From positions 24,269-88,268 of the forward strand of contig NZ_JAFLVX010000002.1 of assembly GCF_017316185.1 (NCBI RefSeq): DNA of 64,000 bases. Direction: 5' to 3'. The notes under the pieces were generated by a model. That model was not told the origin of the DNA. It made no database searches and was given only the letters and a program-made list of their open reading frames with translations. Source of the DNA: Candidatus Vagococcus giribetii. Lineage in GTDB: Bacteria; Bacillota; Bacilli; Lactobacillales; Vagococcaceae. This document shows positions 41,263 through 50,395 of this stretch, piece after piece. The position numbers were made by a program, and so were the translations under genes. Numbering within the stretch: position 1 is the stretch's first letter; each line of letters begins with the position of its first letter.

Positions 41263-43020
41263 GTGATTGATTTATTTATTATGATGATGGAGCGAGTAGG
41301 TTTGATTATTTTATTAGCCTATTTACTTGTAAATGTGACTTATTTTAAGAAGCTATTGTATGAGCGTGAGTTGTTTCAATCCAAAGTGAAACTTATTTTG
41401 TTTTTTGGTGTATTTGCTATTATTTCTAATTTAACAGGAATTGAAATTTCTGGGGATAAAATTATTTTAAGTAATGTATTGACCCATATTTCAAATGAAG
41501 CAGCGATTGCTAATACAAGGACGTTAGCAATCAGTGTGTCTGGTTTAGTAGGTGGACCTGTTGTAGGGACTGTGGTGGGCCTAATTGCAGGGGTTCATCG
41601 AGCCTTTCAAGGAACAGGGACAACCGGCCTATTTTATATTCCGTCATCCATCATTATTGGGATTTTATCTGGTTATTTTGGCGGGTTACTATCTAAGCAA
41701 CAATTATTTCCTAATCCTTTGAAGTCAGGATTGGTGAGTGCCTTAATGGAGCTTATTCAAATGATTTTTGTTTTGTTATTTACAGGGAGCTTAGCTGAAG
41801 GTGTGGAGTTAGTCAAACTTATTTCAGTACCAATGATTTTACTTAATAGTGTGGGTACTTTTATTTTTATGTCCATTTTAAATAGCACAATCAATCAAGT
41901 AGAGGAAGCAAAAGCAATTCAAACCCATGATGTACTTGAACTTGCGGCCAAAACTCTACCTTATTTTAGGGAAGGGTTAAAGCCTGATACAAGTCGAAGT
42001 GTCGCCAAAATTATTCAGCATTATACCAAAGTAAGTGCTGTAAGTATTACAGACAAACATAAGATATTAGCCCATGTAGGAGCCGGAAGCGACCATCATA
42101 TTCCAGAAAAAGATGTGATTACTGAATTATCTAAAGAGGTTCTTCATTCAGGAGAGATGGCCGTTGCGTATCATAAGGAAGAAGTTGGTTGTACTGAGGA
42201 GAGTTGTCCTCTATCAGCTGCTATTGTGATTCCTTTAAGAAGTCAAGGCAATGTCGCAGGGACTTTGAAGTTATATTTTACTGATTCTAGACATTTAACA
42301 GAGTTAATGAAGTCTTTAGCTGAAGGATTAGGCACGATTTTTTCTTCTCAAATTGAACTTGGAGAAGCTGAAGAGCAGACTCAGTTGTTAAAAGATGCGG
42401 AGATTAAATCTTTACAATCTCAAGTGAACCCACACTTTTTCTTCAATGCGATTAATACTATTTCTGCTTTGATGAGACGAGATAGTGAGAAAGCAAGAGA
42501 ACTGTTACTACAACTAAGTCAGTATTTTAGAAGTAACTTAATAGGAGCGGCAGAAACCTTGATTCCCTTGGAACAAGAGTTAGCCCAAGTAGATGCGTAT
42601 CTCAACCTTGAGCAAACCCGTTTTCCAGATAAGTATCAAGTAAGGTTTCAAATAGAGGAAGAGACGCGTCAGATGAAAATTCCACCGTTTTCACTCCAAA
42701 TTTTGATTGAGAATGCGATTAAGCATGCCTTTGATAAAAGGCGAAATGATAATCAAATTAAGGTGACAATCAGAACTCGTGATAATAGATTGGAAATTGA
42801 AGTCGTGGACAATGGAACAGGGATTACAGATGAGCGAATCTTACAGATTGGTCAAGGCGTGCTAACTTCTGAAGTAGGGTCTGGTACTGCTTTATATAAT
42901 CTAGTGAGACGAATTAATAATTTATTTGGTGAAGAAGGAAGCCTTACTATTTCCTCTTTATCAGAGGGTGGTAGTCGCTTCTTGATTCAACTACCTGTTA
43001 TGAGAGAGGAGACGTTGTAA
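41263..43020 (+). CDS. lytS: Sensor histidine kinase LytS
   Basis: 585 aa. Seen: a 5TM-5TMR_LYT membrane domain (about 1-190), a GAF domain (about 230-355), a His_kinase LytS motif LQSQVNPHFFFNAINTI and a HATPase domain with IENAIKHAF and DNGTGIT. Known: LytSR senses changes in membrane potential or pyruvate and turns on lrgAB. Start: a GTG at 41263 is eight bases after AAAGAGGGG, while the GTG at 41254 overlaps it. It overlaps the regulator gene by one base. Confidence 0.95.
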   Translation: MIDLFIMMMERVGLIILLAYLLVNVTYFKKLLYERELFQSKVKLILFFGVFAIISNLTGIEISGDKIILSNVLTHISNEAAIANTRTLAISVSGLVGGPVVGTVVGLIAGVHRAFQGTGTTGLFYIPSSIIIGILSGYFGGLLSKQQLFPNPLKSGLVSALMELIQMIFVLLFTGSLAEGVELVKLISVPMILLNSVGTFIFMSILNSTINQVEEAKAIQTHDVLELAAKTLPYFREGLKPDTSRSVAKIIQHYTKVSAVSITDKHKILAHVGAGSDHHIPEKDVITELSKEVLHSGEMAVAYHKEEVGCTEESCPLSAAIVIPLRSQGNVAGTLKLYFTDSRHLTELMKSLAEGLGTIFSSQIELGEAEEQTQLLKDAEIKSLQSQVNPHFFFNAINTISALMRRDSEKARELLLQLSQYFRSNLIGAAETLIPLEQELAQVDAYLNLEQTRFPDKYQVRFQIEEETRQMKIPPFSLQILIENAIKHAFDKRRNDNQIKVTIRTRDNRLEIEVVDNGTGITDERILQIGQGVLTSEVGSGTALYNLVRRINNLFGEEGSLTISSLSEGGSRFLIQLPVMREETL

Positions 43021-43748
43021 TGCACGTATTAATTGTAGATGATGAACCCTTAGCAAGAGAGGAGTTGGCTTATTTAGTGACGCAGCACTCAGGTGTCACT
43101 AGTATTGCCACGGCAGAGTCAGTAGATGAGGCTATGTCGCAAATGATGGATGACAAACCAGATATTATTTTTCTTGATATTCAGCTAATGGGAGAAACTG
43201 GTTTTGATTTAGCTAAACGACTAGTCACCTTGAAAAAAGCACCATATTTAATATTTGCTACAGCCTTTGATTCGTATGGGGTGAAAGCTTTTGAAGTTAA
43301 TGCTAGGGATTATATACTAAAACCTTTTGAGGAAAAGAAAATCTTACAAGCCTTAGATAAAGCCATGGAGGCGTTAAAAGGAACGGCTAATCCTCAAGTT
43401 GAAGAAGAGAGAGCTGTTCTTGATACAATACCTGTTTATATGGAGGATCGAATTTATTTAATCGATCCGGAGGAAATATATGGTATTTCTGTGGAAGGTC
43501 GTGTACTGACAATTATGACAAAAGACCACCAGTATGAAATGACTGGGACTTTAAATAGTTTGAAAAGTAAATTACCGAATCAGCTTTTTTTACAGACCCA
43601 TCGAAGCTACATGATAAATTTAACTAAAATCAAGGAGATTCAACCTTGGTTTAATAACACATTACAAGTGACTTTACTCAATCAAGTAAAGGTGCCAATT
43701 AGTCGTTCTTACATTAAGGTGTTTAAAGAAAAAATTGGTCTTGATTAG
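43020..43748 (+). CDS. lytR: Response regulator LytR (LytT), LytTR DNA-binding domain
   Basis: 242 aa. Seen: a receiver domain with VDDEP, phospho-acceptor Asp at about 53 (IIFLDIQLMG) and LKPFEEKK, then a LytTR domain (about 140-240) with FLQTHRSYMINLTKI and VPISRSYIK. It acts with LytS and is expected to activate the lrgAB genes directly downstream. Confidence 0.95.
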   Translation: MHVLIVDDEPLAREELAYLVTQHSGVTSIATAESVDEAMSQMMDDKPDIIFLDIQLMGETGFDLAKRLVTLKKAPYLIFATAFDSYGVKAFEVNARDYILKPFEEKKILQALDKAMEALKGTANPQVEEERAVLDTIPVYMEDRIYLIDPEEIYGISVEGRVLTIMTKDHQYEMTGTLNSLKSKLPNQLFLQTHRSYMINLTKIKEIQPWFNNTLQVTLLNQVKVPISRSYIKVFKEKIGLD

Positions 43749-43797
43749 TTATCCGTTAGTGATGTTCTCTATATTGTAAGTGGTGTCATGATTTATG

Positions 43798-43844
43798 CAA
43801 CTCATGTCAAAATCACTCAAACTGTCTAAAATGAGTTGTATACT
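43798..43844 (+). promoter_or_regulatory. lrgAB promoter region with inverted repeat
   Basis: CAACTCAT (43798-43805) and ATGAGTTG (43831-43838) bracket the -35 region. A TATACT -10 lies at 43839-43844 with a poor -35 (CTCAAA), as expected for an activator-dependent promoter. LytR binding is inferred. Confidence 0.5.
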
Positions 43845-43876
43845 AAGCTCATCAAAAACAAGTAGGAGTGACAAAA

Positions 43877-44305
43877 ATGGAAAAGAAAAAAGTGTATGGT
43901 TTTTTGGAACAGGCTTTCATTTATGCCTTAATCTTATTAATAGCTAATGGGATTGCTAGTATCTCCCCAATCCCACTACCTCCCTCATTAATCGGTATGG
44001 TGCTTTTATTTTTAGCATTATGTTTAAATATCATTAAATTAGAGCAAGTAGAAGGATTAGGAAATAACTTATCAAAAATCATTTCATTTTTATTTGTTCC
44101 ATCAGGCATTTCTTTAATTACCTCTTTAGATATTATGGCGAAGTACGGTGTTCAAATCATGAGTTTAATCTTTATTGGTATTCTCGTTTTATTTGTAACG
44201 ATTGGTTATTCAAGCACACTGCTTTTAAAAGTGAGAGAGTCATTTAAAAGTGGTAAGGGCGTTGAAGCTAAGACACGAGTAGAATCAGTGAAAGAGGTGC
44301 TTTAA
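43877..44305 (+). CDS. lrgA: Holin-like protein LrgA (CidA family)
   Basis: 142 aa with four hydrophobic segments. Seen: AFIYALILLIANGIASI and PLPPSLIGMVLLFLALCL, characteristic of the CidA/LrgA family. Known: LrgAB opposes autolysis and imports pyruvate in some species. Start: the ATG at 43877 is nine bases after AGGAG, while the GTG at 43868 touches it. lrgB follows after one base. Confidence 0.93.
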   Translation: MEKKKVYGFLEQAFIYALILLIANGIASISPIPLPPSLIGMVLLFLALCLNIIKLEQVEGLGNNLSKIISFLFVPSGISLITSLDIMAKYGVQIMSLIFIGILVLFVTIGYSSTLLLKVRESFKSGKGVEAKTRVESVKEVL

Positions 44306-44306
44306 G

Positions 44307-44990
44307 ATGACACCATATGTTGGAATTATGATTACATTAGTAGCTTTTGGAATCGGAGCGATTTTGTTTAAATGGAGCAAAGGCTTCTTCTTATTTACGC
44401 CACTTTTTGTGGGAATGGTTTTAGGTATTGTGATTTTACAAGTCACAGGAATTAGTTATGAAGAGTACAACGAAGGCGGAAAAGTAATCAGTTTCTTCTT
44501 AGATCCTGCTACAGTAGCATTTGCTATTCCTCTTTATAAGAAAAGAGATGTCTTAAAAAAATACGCTTTAGAAATTATGCTATCTTTAACAATCGGAACA
44601 TCTGTAGCACTTTTTGTGATTATTGCTGTTGGGAAAATCATGAATGTCCACAATGACATTACCCTAGCTATCTTACCTCAGGCGGCAACAACAGCCATTG
44701 CGGTACCTGTGTCTAAATCAATTGGTGGATTAACAAGCATTACCGCTTTTGCCGTTATTTTTACAGCAGTTTTGATCTACGCTCTAGGTGGTAACTTGAT
44801 TAAGTTCTTCGGCATTAAACATCCCATTTCAAGAGGGTTAGCTCTTGGGGCTTCAGGACATGCTTTAGGTGTTTCTGTTGGGTTAGAGTTAGGTGAAACT
44901 GAGGCAGCTATGGCGAGTCTATCTGTTGTGGTAGTTGGTCTAGTTACTGTGATTTTAGTTCCAATATTTGCTACATTAATTAATATATAA
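44307..44990 (+). CDS. lrgB: LrgB (CidB family) membrane protein
   Basis: 227 aa, polytopic. Seen: FFLDPATVAFAIPLYK, LPQAATTAIAVPVSK, the conserved LrgB motif, and GASGHALGVSVGLELGE. It acts with LrgA as a membrane complex. Co-transcribed with lrgA, and a terminator follows. Confidence 0.95.
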   Translation: MTPYVGIMITLVAFGIGAILFKWSKGFFLFTPLFVGMVLGIVILQVTGISYEEYNEGGKVISFFLDPATVAFAIPLYKKRDVLKKYALEIMLSLTIGTSVALFVIIAVGKIMNVHNDITLAILPQAATTAIAVPVSKSIGGLTSITAFAVIFTAVLIYALGGNLIKFFGIKHPISRGLALGASGHALGVSVGLELGETEAAMASLSVVVVGLVTVILVPIFATLINI

Positions 44991-44999
44991 TCAAAAAGA

Positions 45000-45040
45000 G
45001 TAAGACTTAAGCAATCAGGCTTTTGGCTTACTTTTTTTCT
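45000..45040 (+). terminator. Terminator of lrgAB
   Basis: GTAAG (45000-45004) pairs with CTTAC (45027-45031), with inner AAGC/GGCTT pairing, then a run of seven T. Confidence 0.7.
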
Positions 45041-45130
45041 TTTTTCTTAAAATAGACAGATGTACTTAAAAAAGGGGATTTAATGATATACAATAAGGGG
45101 AGTACAGTTTATTTTTTAGGAGGAACAAGT

Positions 45131-45955
45131 ATGAAAAAGATGATTATGAAAGTAGTGACTATTGGTTTTCTTATGACAGTTCTTGCTTCTTGCGGTAAAA
45201 ATGATGCTTACGAGCAGTCTATGCGTAAAACAAAAGAAGCTATTATAGAAAAGAAATTTGAACAAGCAGAAGGTTTTGTTGAGATGGCTTTAGAAAGTCG
45301 TCCTAAAGAAGAAGAGGCAAAAGCCTACCAAAAACAAATTGAACTCTATAATGAAGCTCTTACTTTTATGGAAAAAGAGGACACTCATAATGCGATTGTA
45401 AAACTAGATAAACTAATTAGCATTGAAAAAGGATCAGATAAAATAGTAGGCTATGCAAAAGAGGATAAGGCGCGTTTAAGTACCCAAACAGAAACAGCTC
45501 AAACAGATAGTTCCTCAGAAGAGGTGCCAGAAAAAAATCTGTGGACGACAGAAAAGGCTAATTCGCTAAAAACATTTATGGCTAATTTTTCAAAGACTAT
45601 GGATCAACAATATCAAGAGTACAATCAAGTTCAGTCAGTGGATTTATACGGTTTACCTTTACCAGCAGCTGTCCTAGATGGTAGTTGGGAAATGGCTGTT
45701 AACGAGCAACCAGTTGACATTGAGTGGTCAACAACAGGAGAAGGTCGTGCTCCTTTACAATTAGTAGCAGTCTACTCAGATGCCGACACGCAACCTTATT
45801 TACAGAAACATGTGTATTTCTTTGTCTTAGAAAAAGGAGTGCCTAAAGTCTATGTGACACAACAAAATCAAGGAAATGAGAATAACTATCTTTACTTCAA
45901 AGAATCTCAAAATGGTGAGTTAAATCAAGGATTTAGCCAACTTGTTAAAGAGTAA
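45131..45955 (+). CDS. Lipoprotein with TPR-like and DUF4767 domains
   Basis: 274 aa. Seen: a signal peptide with lipobox LASC (about 18-21), a helical TPR-like part (about 30-110: IEKKFEQAEGFVEMALESRP), an acidic Ser/Thr linker, then a DUF4767 domain (LWTTEKANSLKTFMANFSKT, DLYGLPLP, VDIEWSTTG). The family is common in Lactobacillales, role unknown. Start: the ATG at 45131 with AGGAGG seven bases upstream replaces a longer frame from 45083. Confidence 0.82.
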   Translation: MKKMIMKVVTIGFLMTVLASCGKNDAYEQSMRKTKEAIIEKKFEQAEGFVEMALESRPKEEEAKAYQKQIELYNEALTFMEKEDTHNAIVKLDKLISIEKGSDKIVGYAKEDKARLSTQTETAQTDSSSEEVPEKNLWTTEKANSLKTFMANFSKTMDQQYQEYNQVQSVDLYGLPLPAAVLDGSWEMAVNEQPVDIEWSTTGEGRAPLQLVAVYSDADTQPYLQKHVYFFVLEKGVPKVYVTQQNQGNENNYLYFKESQNGELNQGFSQLVKE

Positions 45956-46055
45956 AAAGGAGAATAAATGAGATAAAGCTATCATTTCTGTTTGTTGGTT
46001 TATGTTAAACTAAAAGTATTATTTATGAACATTTAAGAAAGAATAGGTGATTAAT

Positions 46056-46526
46056 ATGATTGATTTAGCAGCAAAATTCGACAAAGAGGGAATTCCTTTT
46101 GAACTATACGAACATCGAAGCATTTATACTAATGAAGATGCTCTTGTGATTAAAGCAGAGCAACAATTTTCTGGGACAGAAACAAAGAGCTTGTTTCTAA
46201 AGGATAAAAAAGGAAATAATTATATTTTCTTAACGTTTACTACGAAACGAAGTGATTTTAAGGCATTGAGTCAGTTAGTTGGAGCAAAATTATCAGTTGT
46301 TTCACCTGAAAAAATGGAAGAGAAAACAGGTCAAAAACCAGGAGCAGTGTCACCTTTTGGCTACGAGGAAAAGGTACCAGTAATTATTGATCAAGAGTTA
46401 TTAGCTCATGAAAAACTTGTTTTTGCTCCAGGCAGGCCAGATCGAACTATGGTAGTAAAAGTAGCAGATTTAGACCGCATTATTGAGGTGCTAAATCTAG
46501 AAACGTTTGATTTTTCAGAAGCTTAA
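46056..46526 (+). CDS. YbaK/EbsC-family aminoacyl-tRNA deacylase
   Basis: 156 aa. Seen: FELYEHRSIYTNEDA, TKSLFLKDKKGNNYIF, KPGAVSPFGYE and the C-terminal VFAPGRPDRTMVV. The YbaK/ProX family hydrolyses mischarged tRNAs such as Ala-tRNA(Pro) or Cys-tRNA(Pro); this N-terminus looks closer to ProX than to YbaK. Start: the ATG at 46056, five bases behind AGGTGA, fits better than the GTG at 46047. A terminator follows that carries a small inserted palindrome. Confidence 0.88.
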   Translation: MIDLAAKFDKEGIPFELYEHRSIYTNEDALVIKAEQQFSGTETKSLFLKDKKGNNYIFLTFTTKRSDFKALSQLVGAKLSVVSPEKMEEKTGQKPGAVSPFGYEEKVPVIIDQELLAHEKLVFAPGRPDRTMVVKVADLDRIIEVLNLETFDFSEA

Positions 46527-46608
46527 AAAGAGTACCAAGGATGTAGTGACCCCTAAAAGTCTAACTTTTAGGGGTCACTTCAGGATTATTTCCTTGGTAC
46601 TCTTTTTT
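46526..46608. terminator. Bidirectional terminator split by a miniature insertion
   Basis: Outer arms AAAGAGTACCAAGGA (46527-46541) and TCCTTGGTACTCTTT (46590-46604), with flanking A- and T-runs, enclose an inner 41-bp palindrome. If that palindrome and one GGA are removed, the arms form a 17-bp stem with a five-base loop, an ordinary terminator for the convergent deacylase and nuclease genes. Confidence 0.85.
46542..46582. mobile_element. 41-bp IS3-like miniature element (MITE) with GGA target duplication
   Basis: TGTAGTGACCCCTAAAAGT (46542-46560) and the reverse complement of 46564-46582 (TGAAGTGACCCCTAAAAGT) agree in 18 of 19 bases and are separated by CTA only. Both sides are flanked by GGA (46539-46541 and 46583-46585). 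IS3-family elements, in particular the IS150 group, have ends of the TGTASTGACCCC..AAAAGTTAGAC type and make 3-bp duplications. No transposase is present. Likely a vestigial or non-autonomous copy. Confidence 0.6.
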
Positions 46609-47571
46609 TTAATAGCAAACATCACAGGGTTCTAAACCTCTAGATAAAGCGTCATCTAAGGAGGTTTCGCTAAAATTACCTCTACCATGAGCTTTAGCAT
46701 GATATTTTTTTCCAGTTGGTGTTACAAAAACTGATGCAGTATTAGTGTCAGGATTTGCCTCAACGGCTTCTTTTGATGAAGATTGTGTTGATGTAGCCAC
46801 GCTTGTTTCAAATTGGCTAGAGCCATCAGCGTAATTAAGAGAGACTCCATCTTGCACATTAAAAATATAAACATTGAACTGAATCCCATCACTGTTAATG
46901 GATTGAGCCTCCATTTGAACGCCACGAGCCAGTAAGTCATCATCTTTAAAGACAGGTGTTACACGATACCTAGCATAGTTATCTGGACTTTGTTCTAGGT
47001 AATACTTAACGTCCATTTCATGACGAAGCATTTCAGGGCTATTTAGTTGGCGAGTACCAGTAATAAGGTTTTTCCAATTGGCGTTCTCACCAGCAAGGGC
47101 AAAACCAATTAAGTGAGAGCGATTAAATAAATAACCACCTTCAATTTTTTTGTTTTTCCAACCAGTTGGCGTGACAGAAGAGATGCTTTCTCTTTCACCA
47201 GTTGGCATTAGACTTTGATTTAGCATGGCATTTGCTGCTGTAGCTCGGTTTAACTCGTCTAAATCACCGTAATTTTCCCAAGCACCATTATCTAAAGATA
47301 ATTCTTCTTGTGTGAAAGATGGAATACCTTCGTTCACATCTATGGTTTGTGTCCCTTCGTAAGTCAGATTAGCTAAATCAGTAAGGGAAGTAGTTGTAGA
47401 GGTTTCTTTGCTTGATGACGTTTGTTCTTTTGTTATTACTGTTTCAGATGAGCTTGTTTCTTGTGTTGCCGATTGGACTTCCTTTTTTTCAGAAGCCCCA
47501 CAACTTGTCAGCCCCAGTAGAGAGGTACTTAAAAGGAGTGTTAAGCTTAATTTTTTGATGATATGTTTCAA
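46609..47571 (-). CDS. Exported DNA/RNA non-specific endonuclease (EndA/NucA-like)
   Basis: 320 aa. Seen: a signal peptide with lipobox LTSC (about 21-24), a Ser/Thr linker, and a beta-beta-alpha-metal nuclease domain with ESISSVTPTGW, FNRSHLIGFALAG (DRGH-type motif with the His) and NLITGTRQLN. The extra C-terminal part (about 280-320) has VTPTGKKYHAKAHGRG and ends CDVC, perhaps metal-binding. Start is TTG with GGAGG seven bases upstream. Likely a lipid-anchored nuclease for nutrient or DNA uptake or biofilm DNA. Confidence 0.88.
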   Translation of the reverse strand: MKHIIKKLSLTLLLSTSLLGLTSCGASEKKEVQSATQETSSSETVITKEQTSSSKETSTTTSLTDLANLTYEGTQTIDVNEGIPSFTQEELSLDNGAWENYGDLDELNRATAANAMLNQSLMPTGERESISSVTPTGWKNKKIEGGYLFNRSHLIGFALAGENANWKNLITGTRQLNSPEMLRHEMDVKYYLEQSPDNYARYRVTPVFKDDDLLARGVQMEAQSINSDGIQFNVYIFNVQDGVSLNYADGSSQFETSVATSTQSSSKEAVEANPDTNTASVFVTPTGKKYHAKAHGRGNFSETSLDDALSRGLEPCDVCY

Positions 47572-47655
47572 TGAAATTCCTCCAAAATAAAATAGTCAGT
47601 CTGATTATTATAACATTTAAATAACGAAAATAGTTAATGAAGCTAAAAGATACAA

Positions 47656-47684
47656 TTGACTTTTCAAGACCTAGAAAGTAAAAT
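47656..47684 (+). promoter_or_regulatory. Promoter of the FokI-like methylase gene
   Basis: TTGACT (47656-47661) and TAAAAT (47679-47684) are separated by 17 bp, 29 bp before the chosen start codon. Confidence 0.65.
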
Positions 47685-47713
47685 TAACCACGAGGATGAA
47701 AGGGGATGTGAAT

Positions 47714-49693
47714 TTGAGATTTATTGGATCAAAATCAAGTCTACTAACACATATTGATACATTATTAAAGAGTCGGACAACTGGGAAAGAAACCACCTTT
47801 TTGGATCTATTTGCTGGGACAAATACTGTGGGCAACTATTTCAAAAAGGATTACACAGTTTATTCCAATGACTTACTTTATTTTAGTTATATAAATGCCA
47901 AAGCAATTATTGAAAATAATGGCAACCTAGAATTTAAACAATTAAAAAACAAACAAATTGACTCACCACTAGATTTTTTACAAGAACAAGCTGATGTATA
48001 CAGTCAAAAAAGTGAAGTTGGGTATTATGAAGCGAGCTACACACCAACTGGTGGAGCGATGTATCTTACAGTAGAAAATGGGAAGCGAATTGATTTTATT
48101 AGAGATCAGATTGATGAATGGCAAAAAGAAGGCTTACTGACTGAAACAGAGTATTGCTACTTGGTATCAGTTTTGATTGAAGCTATTCCTTATGTGAGTA
48201 ATATTACAGGAACTTATGGGGCTTTTTTGAAGCATTGGGATAAGAGAGCTTTGAATCAGTTAGATTTAGTACCTCTTGAAGTTTATGACAATGAGCGAGA
48301 AAACAAAGCCTTTAATCAAAACGCCAATGACTTAATCAAGAATATAACAGTGGATATTGCTTATATTGATACACCATATAATAATCGTCAGTATGCGTCT
48401 AATTATCATTTATTAGAGAATGTTGCTAAAAACGATAAACCAGAACTCTCAGGAAAAACAAAAATATTTGATTGGTCGCCTATTCGTAGTGATTATGCCA
48501 TGAAGAAAAAAGCCATTGAGGCTATGACTGATTTGATTGAGACGATTGATGCCACTCATATTGTATTAAGTTACAACAACGAAGGGATTATTCCTGAGGA
48601 AGACTTGATTGAGCTGATGAGGCAACAAGATATCAATCAAAAAGTCATTGTGGAAAAAATTCCTTACCGCAAATACAAATCAAAAAAAGCATCAGCAAGT
48701 TATGATTTGTATGAATTGTTACTCTATATTCAGAAAAAAGAAACAACTTCTCTTGAAGACGTGGCAGTTGTACCAAAACAAGTCGAGGCACCTAAAAAAT
48801 GGGCTAGCCAAAAGCATCAATACATTAAAAGTCCCTTGAACTATGTTGGTGGTAAATACAAACTATTAAAACAAATTATTCCCTTATTTCCAAAAGAGAT
48901 TGATTTATTTGTGGATTTATTTAGTGGTGGGGCTAATGTAGGGATTAATGTAGAAGCTGGTCGATATGTATTTAATGACATGAACGATAAAATCAATGAG
49001 ATGTTTCGTTTTTTTGCCACACAAGATGAAGACGAATTAGTGGAGAAAATCAACCAACGAATCGCTGAGTATGAGTTAAGTAAAACCAACGAAGCAGGTT
49101 ATCTAGCTTTTAGAAAGCAGTACAATAACAAACCAAATCCATTAGATTTATATGTATTAGTATCTTACAGTTACAATTATCAATTTCGCTTTAATAATTC
49201 CATGGTATTTAACAATCCCTTTGGTCGGAATCGGAGTCGTTTTAGTGAAAACATGGAAAAAAACTTACGTCTATTTGTTAGAAAACTACAAACCATTGAG
49301 GCTACTTTTACAGATAATTTATTTACAGAAGTTGATTTGTCAGGACTAACATCTCGGGATTTTGTTTATTTGGATCCACCTTATTTAATTACAACTGGTA
49401 ATTACAATGATGGTAATCGTGGCTTTTTAAATTGGGGAGAGACACAAGAAAAGCAAATGTATGAGTTACTGGAAAGCTTAACTGAAAAAGGCATTCCCTT
49501 TGCTTTGAGCAATGTTTTGGAGCATAAAGGAAAAAGTCATGAGTTGTTAAAAGAGTTTGTTGCCTCCCATGACCTACATGTAACGTACTTAGATCATCAT
49601 TACAATAATGCTTCATACAACTCAAAAGGAAGTGGCAGTATTGAAGTCTTAGTAACCAATTACAATCCTGAAGATGGAACATTAATTAACTAA
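47714..49693 (+). CDS. Type IIS two-domain adenine-N6 methyltransferase (M.FokI-like)
   Basis: About 659 aa, two fused D12-class methylases. Seen: the first half has RFIGSKSSLL, LDLFAGTNTVG and the catalytic DTPY at about 219-222; the second has SPLNYVGGKYKLL, VDLFSGGANVG and DPPY at about 554-557. Known: M.FokI is a similar fusion (647 aa), each half methylating one strand of the asymmetric site GGATG/CATCC. Start: a TTG at 47714, giving MRFIGSK as in M.FokI, sits seven bases after AAAGGGGA; an ATG at 47696 has no spaced ribosome site. It converges on its restriction gene 1.1 kb downstream. Confidence 0.92.
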   Translation: MRFIGSKSSLLTHIDTLLKSRTTGKETTFLDLFAGTNTVGNYFKKDYTVYSNDLLYFSYINAKAIIENNGNLEFKQLKNKQIDSPLDFLQEQADVYSQKSEVGYYEASYTPTGGAMYLTVENGKRIDFIRDQIDEWQKEGLLTETEYCYLVSVLIEAIPYVSNITGTYGAFLKHWDKRALNQLDLVPLEVYDNERENKAFNQNANDLIKNITVDIAYIDTPYNNRQYASNYHLLENVAKNDKPELSGKTKIFDWSPIRSDYAMKKKAIEAMTDLIETIDATHIVLSYNNEGIIPEEDLIELMRQQDINQKVIVEKIPYRKYKSKKASASYDLYELLLYIQKKETTSLEDVAVVPKQVEAPKKWASQKHQYIKSPLNYVGGKYKLLKQIIPLFPKEIDLFVDLFSGGANVGINVEAGRYVFNDMNDKINEMFRFFATQDEDELVEKINQRIAEYELSKTNEAGYLAFRKQYNNKPNPLDLYVLVSYSYNYQFRFNNSMVFNNPFGRNRSRFSENMEKNLRLFVRKLQTIEATFTDNLFTEVDLSGLTSRDFVYLDPPYLITTGNYNDGNRGFLNWGETQEKQMYELLESLTEKGIPFALSNVLEHKGKSHELLKEFVASHDLHVTYLDHHYNNASYNSKGSGSIEVLVTNYNPEDGTLIN

Positions 49694-49944
49694 AAAAGAA
49701 GCTATCACTTACAATTTTGTAACTAATCTGTAAGTTCTATCTATGGTGTTGACCCTTCACTTTATTTTATGATGTATTTCAACTAATGAAAAAAACTATT
49801 AACAAGCTTTTTATCAAGATTGAAGTTGCTGTATCAAATAAAGAGTGCTTCTGACAATAATGAATCAAGCGATATGTTAACTGCTTGTTTGTGGTTCAAT
49901 TTTCATAAAGCCAGACTAATTGATAAAGACATAGGAGAAGAAAA

Positions 49945-50118
49945 ATGAAAAATATAGCAGTTTATATCATTTTATTTAGTATCGTGTTAATGGGTGTTAG
50001 TGGTTTTTTGTTTTTATTTATGAATAAGTGGCAATTAGCAGAGGTAATTTGCTTTGTGATTGGTTTATTTTTGTTAATTAATGCAGAAAAAATAGAAAAT
50101 CTAATTTCTAGAAAATAA
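49945..50118 (+). CDS. Small membrane protein, unknown
   Basis: 57 aa with two hydrophobic segments (about 4-26 and 31-47: AVYIILFSIVLMGVSGFLFL and LAEVICFVIGLFLL). It has a good AGGAGA site eight bases before ATG. It lies between the M and R genes of the FokI-like system. No family recognised; it may be unrelated to restriction. Confidence 0.6.
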   Translation: MKNIAVYIILFSIVLMGVSGFLFLFMNKWQLAEVICFVIGLFLLINAEKIENLISRK

Positions 50119-50183
50119 GTTTTTATTTTTTGGTTTTAGTATGAGGCTGTTGTAAAGCTTTAATTTGAAAAGAAGCTATCCTG

Positions 50184-50306
50184 TATAATCTATACTTAAT
50201 GCAGACTGAAAAGATAATGAGAGAGCTTTTTTACGTAACTAGATATCTAAAGTTAACCCCTCCGTACCGATTACTAGATACGGAGGGGTTAACTTTGATT
50301 TTGATA
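50184..50306 (+). ncRNA. Putative small RNA with strong terminator
   Basis: A TATAAT at 50184-50189 precedes about 110 bases without an open reading frame, ending in AAAGTTAACCCCTCCGTA pairing perfectly with TACGGAGGGGTTAACTTT (18 bp, loop 12), then GATTTT. No gene upstream needs this terminator closely (the 57-aa gene ends 65 bp before the -10). It could be an sRNA or only a distant terminator. Confidence 0.35.
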
Positions 50307-50395
50307 CAAGTTTTAGCCATTATTTTGTCTGTCCACATCACTTGATGTAGAACTGTCGATTTGAAACTTTTGAGGTGTTTTAACGTTAAATATGG

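Noticed and set aside
48841-49089. Minus-strand reading frames within the FokI-like methylase gene (also 49389-49682)
   Set aside because: They are antisense to well-conserved methylase motifs and have no ribosome sites.
50247-50294. Second miniature element like the one at 46542
   Set aside because: The AAAGTTAACCCCTCCGTA hairpin has a 12-base loop, no target duplication was found and its ends do not match the TGTAGTGACCCC type; terminator is simpler.
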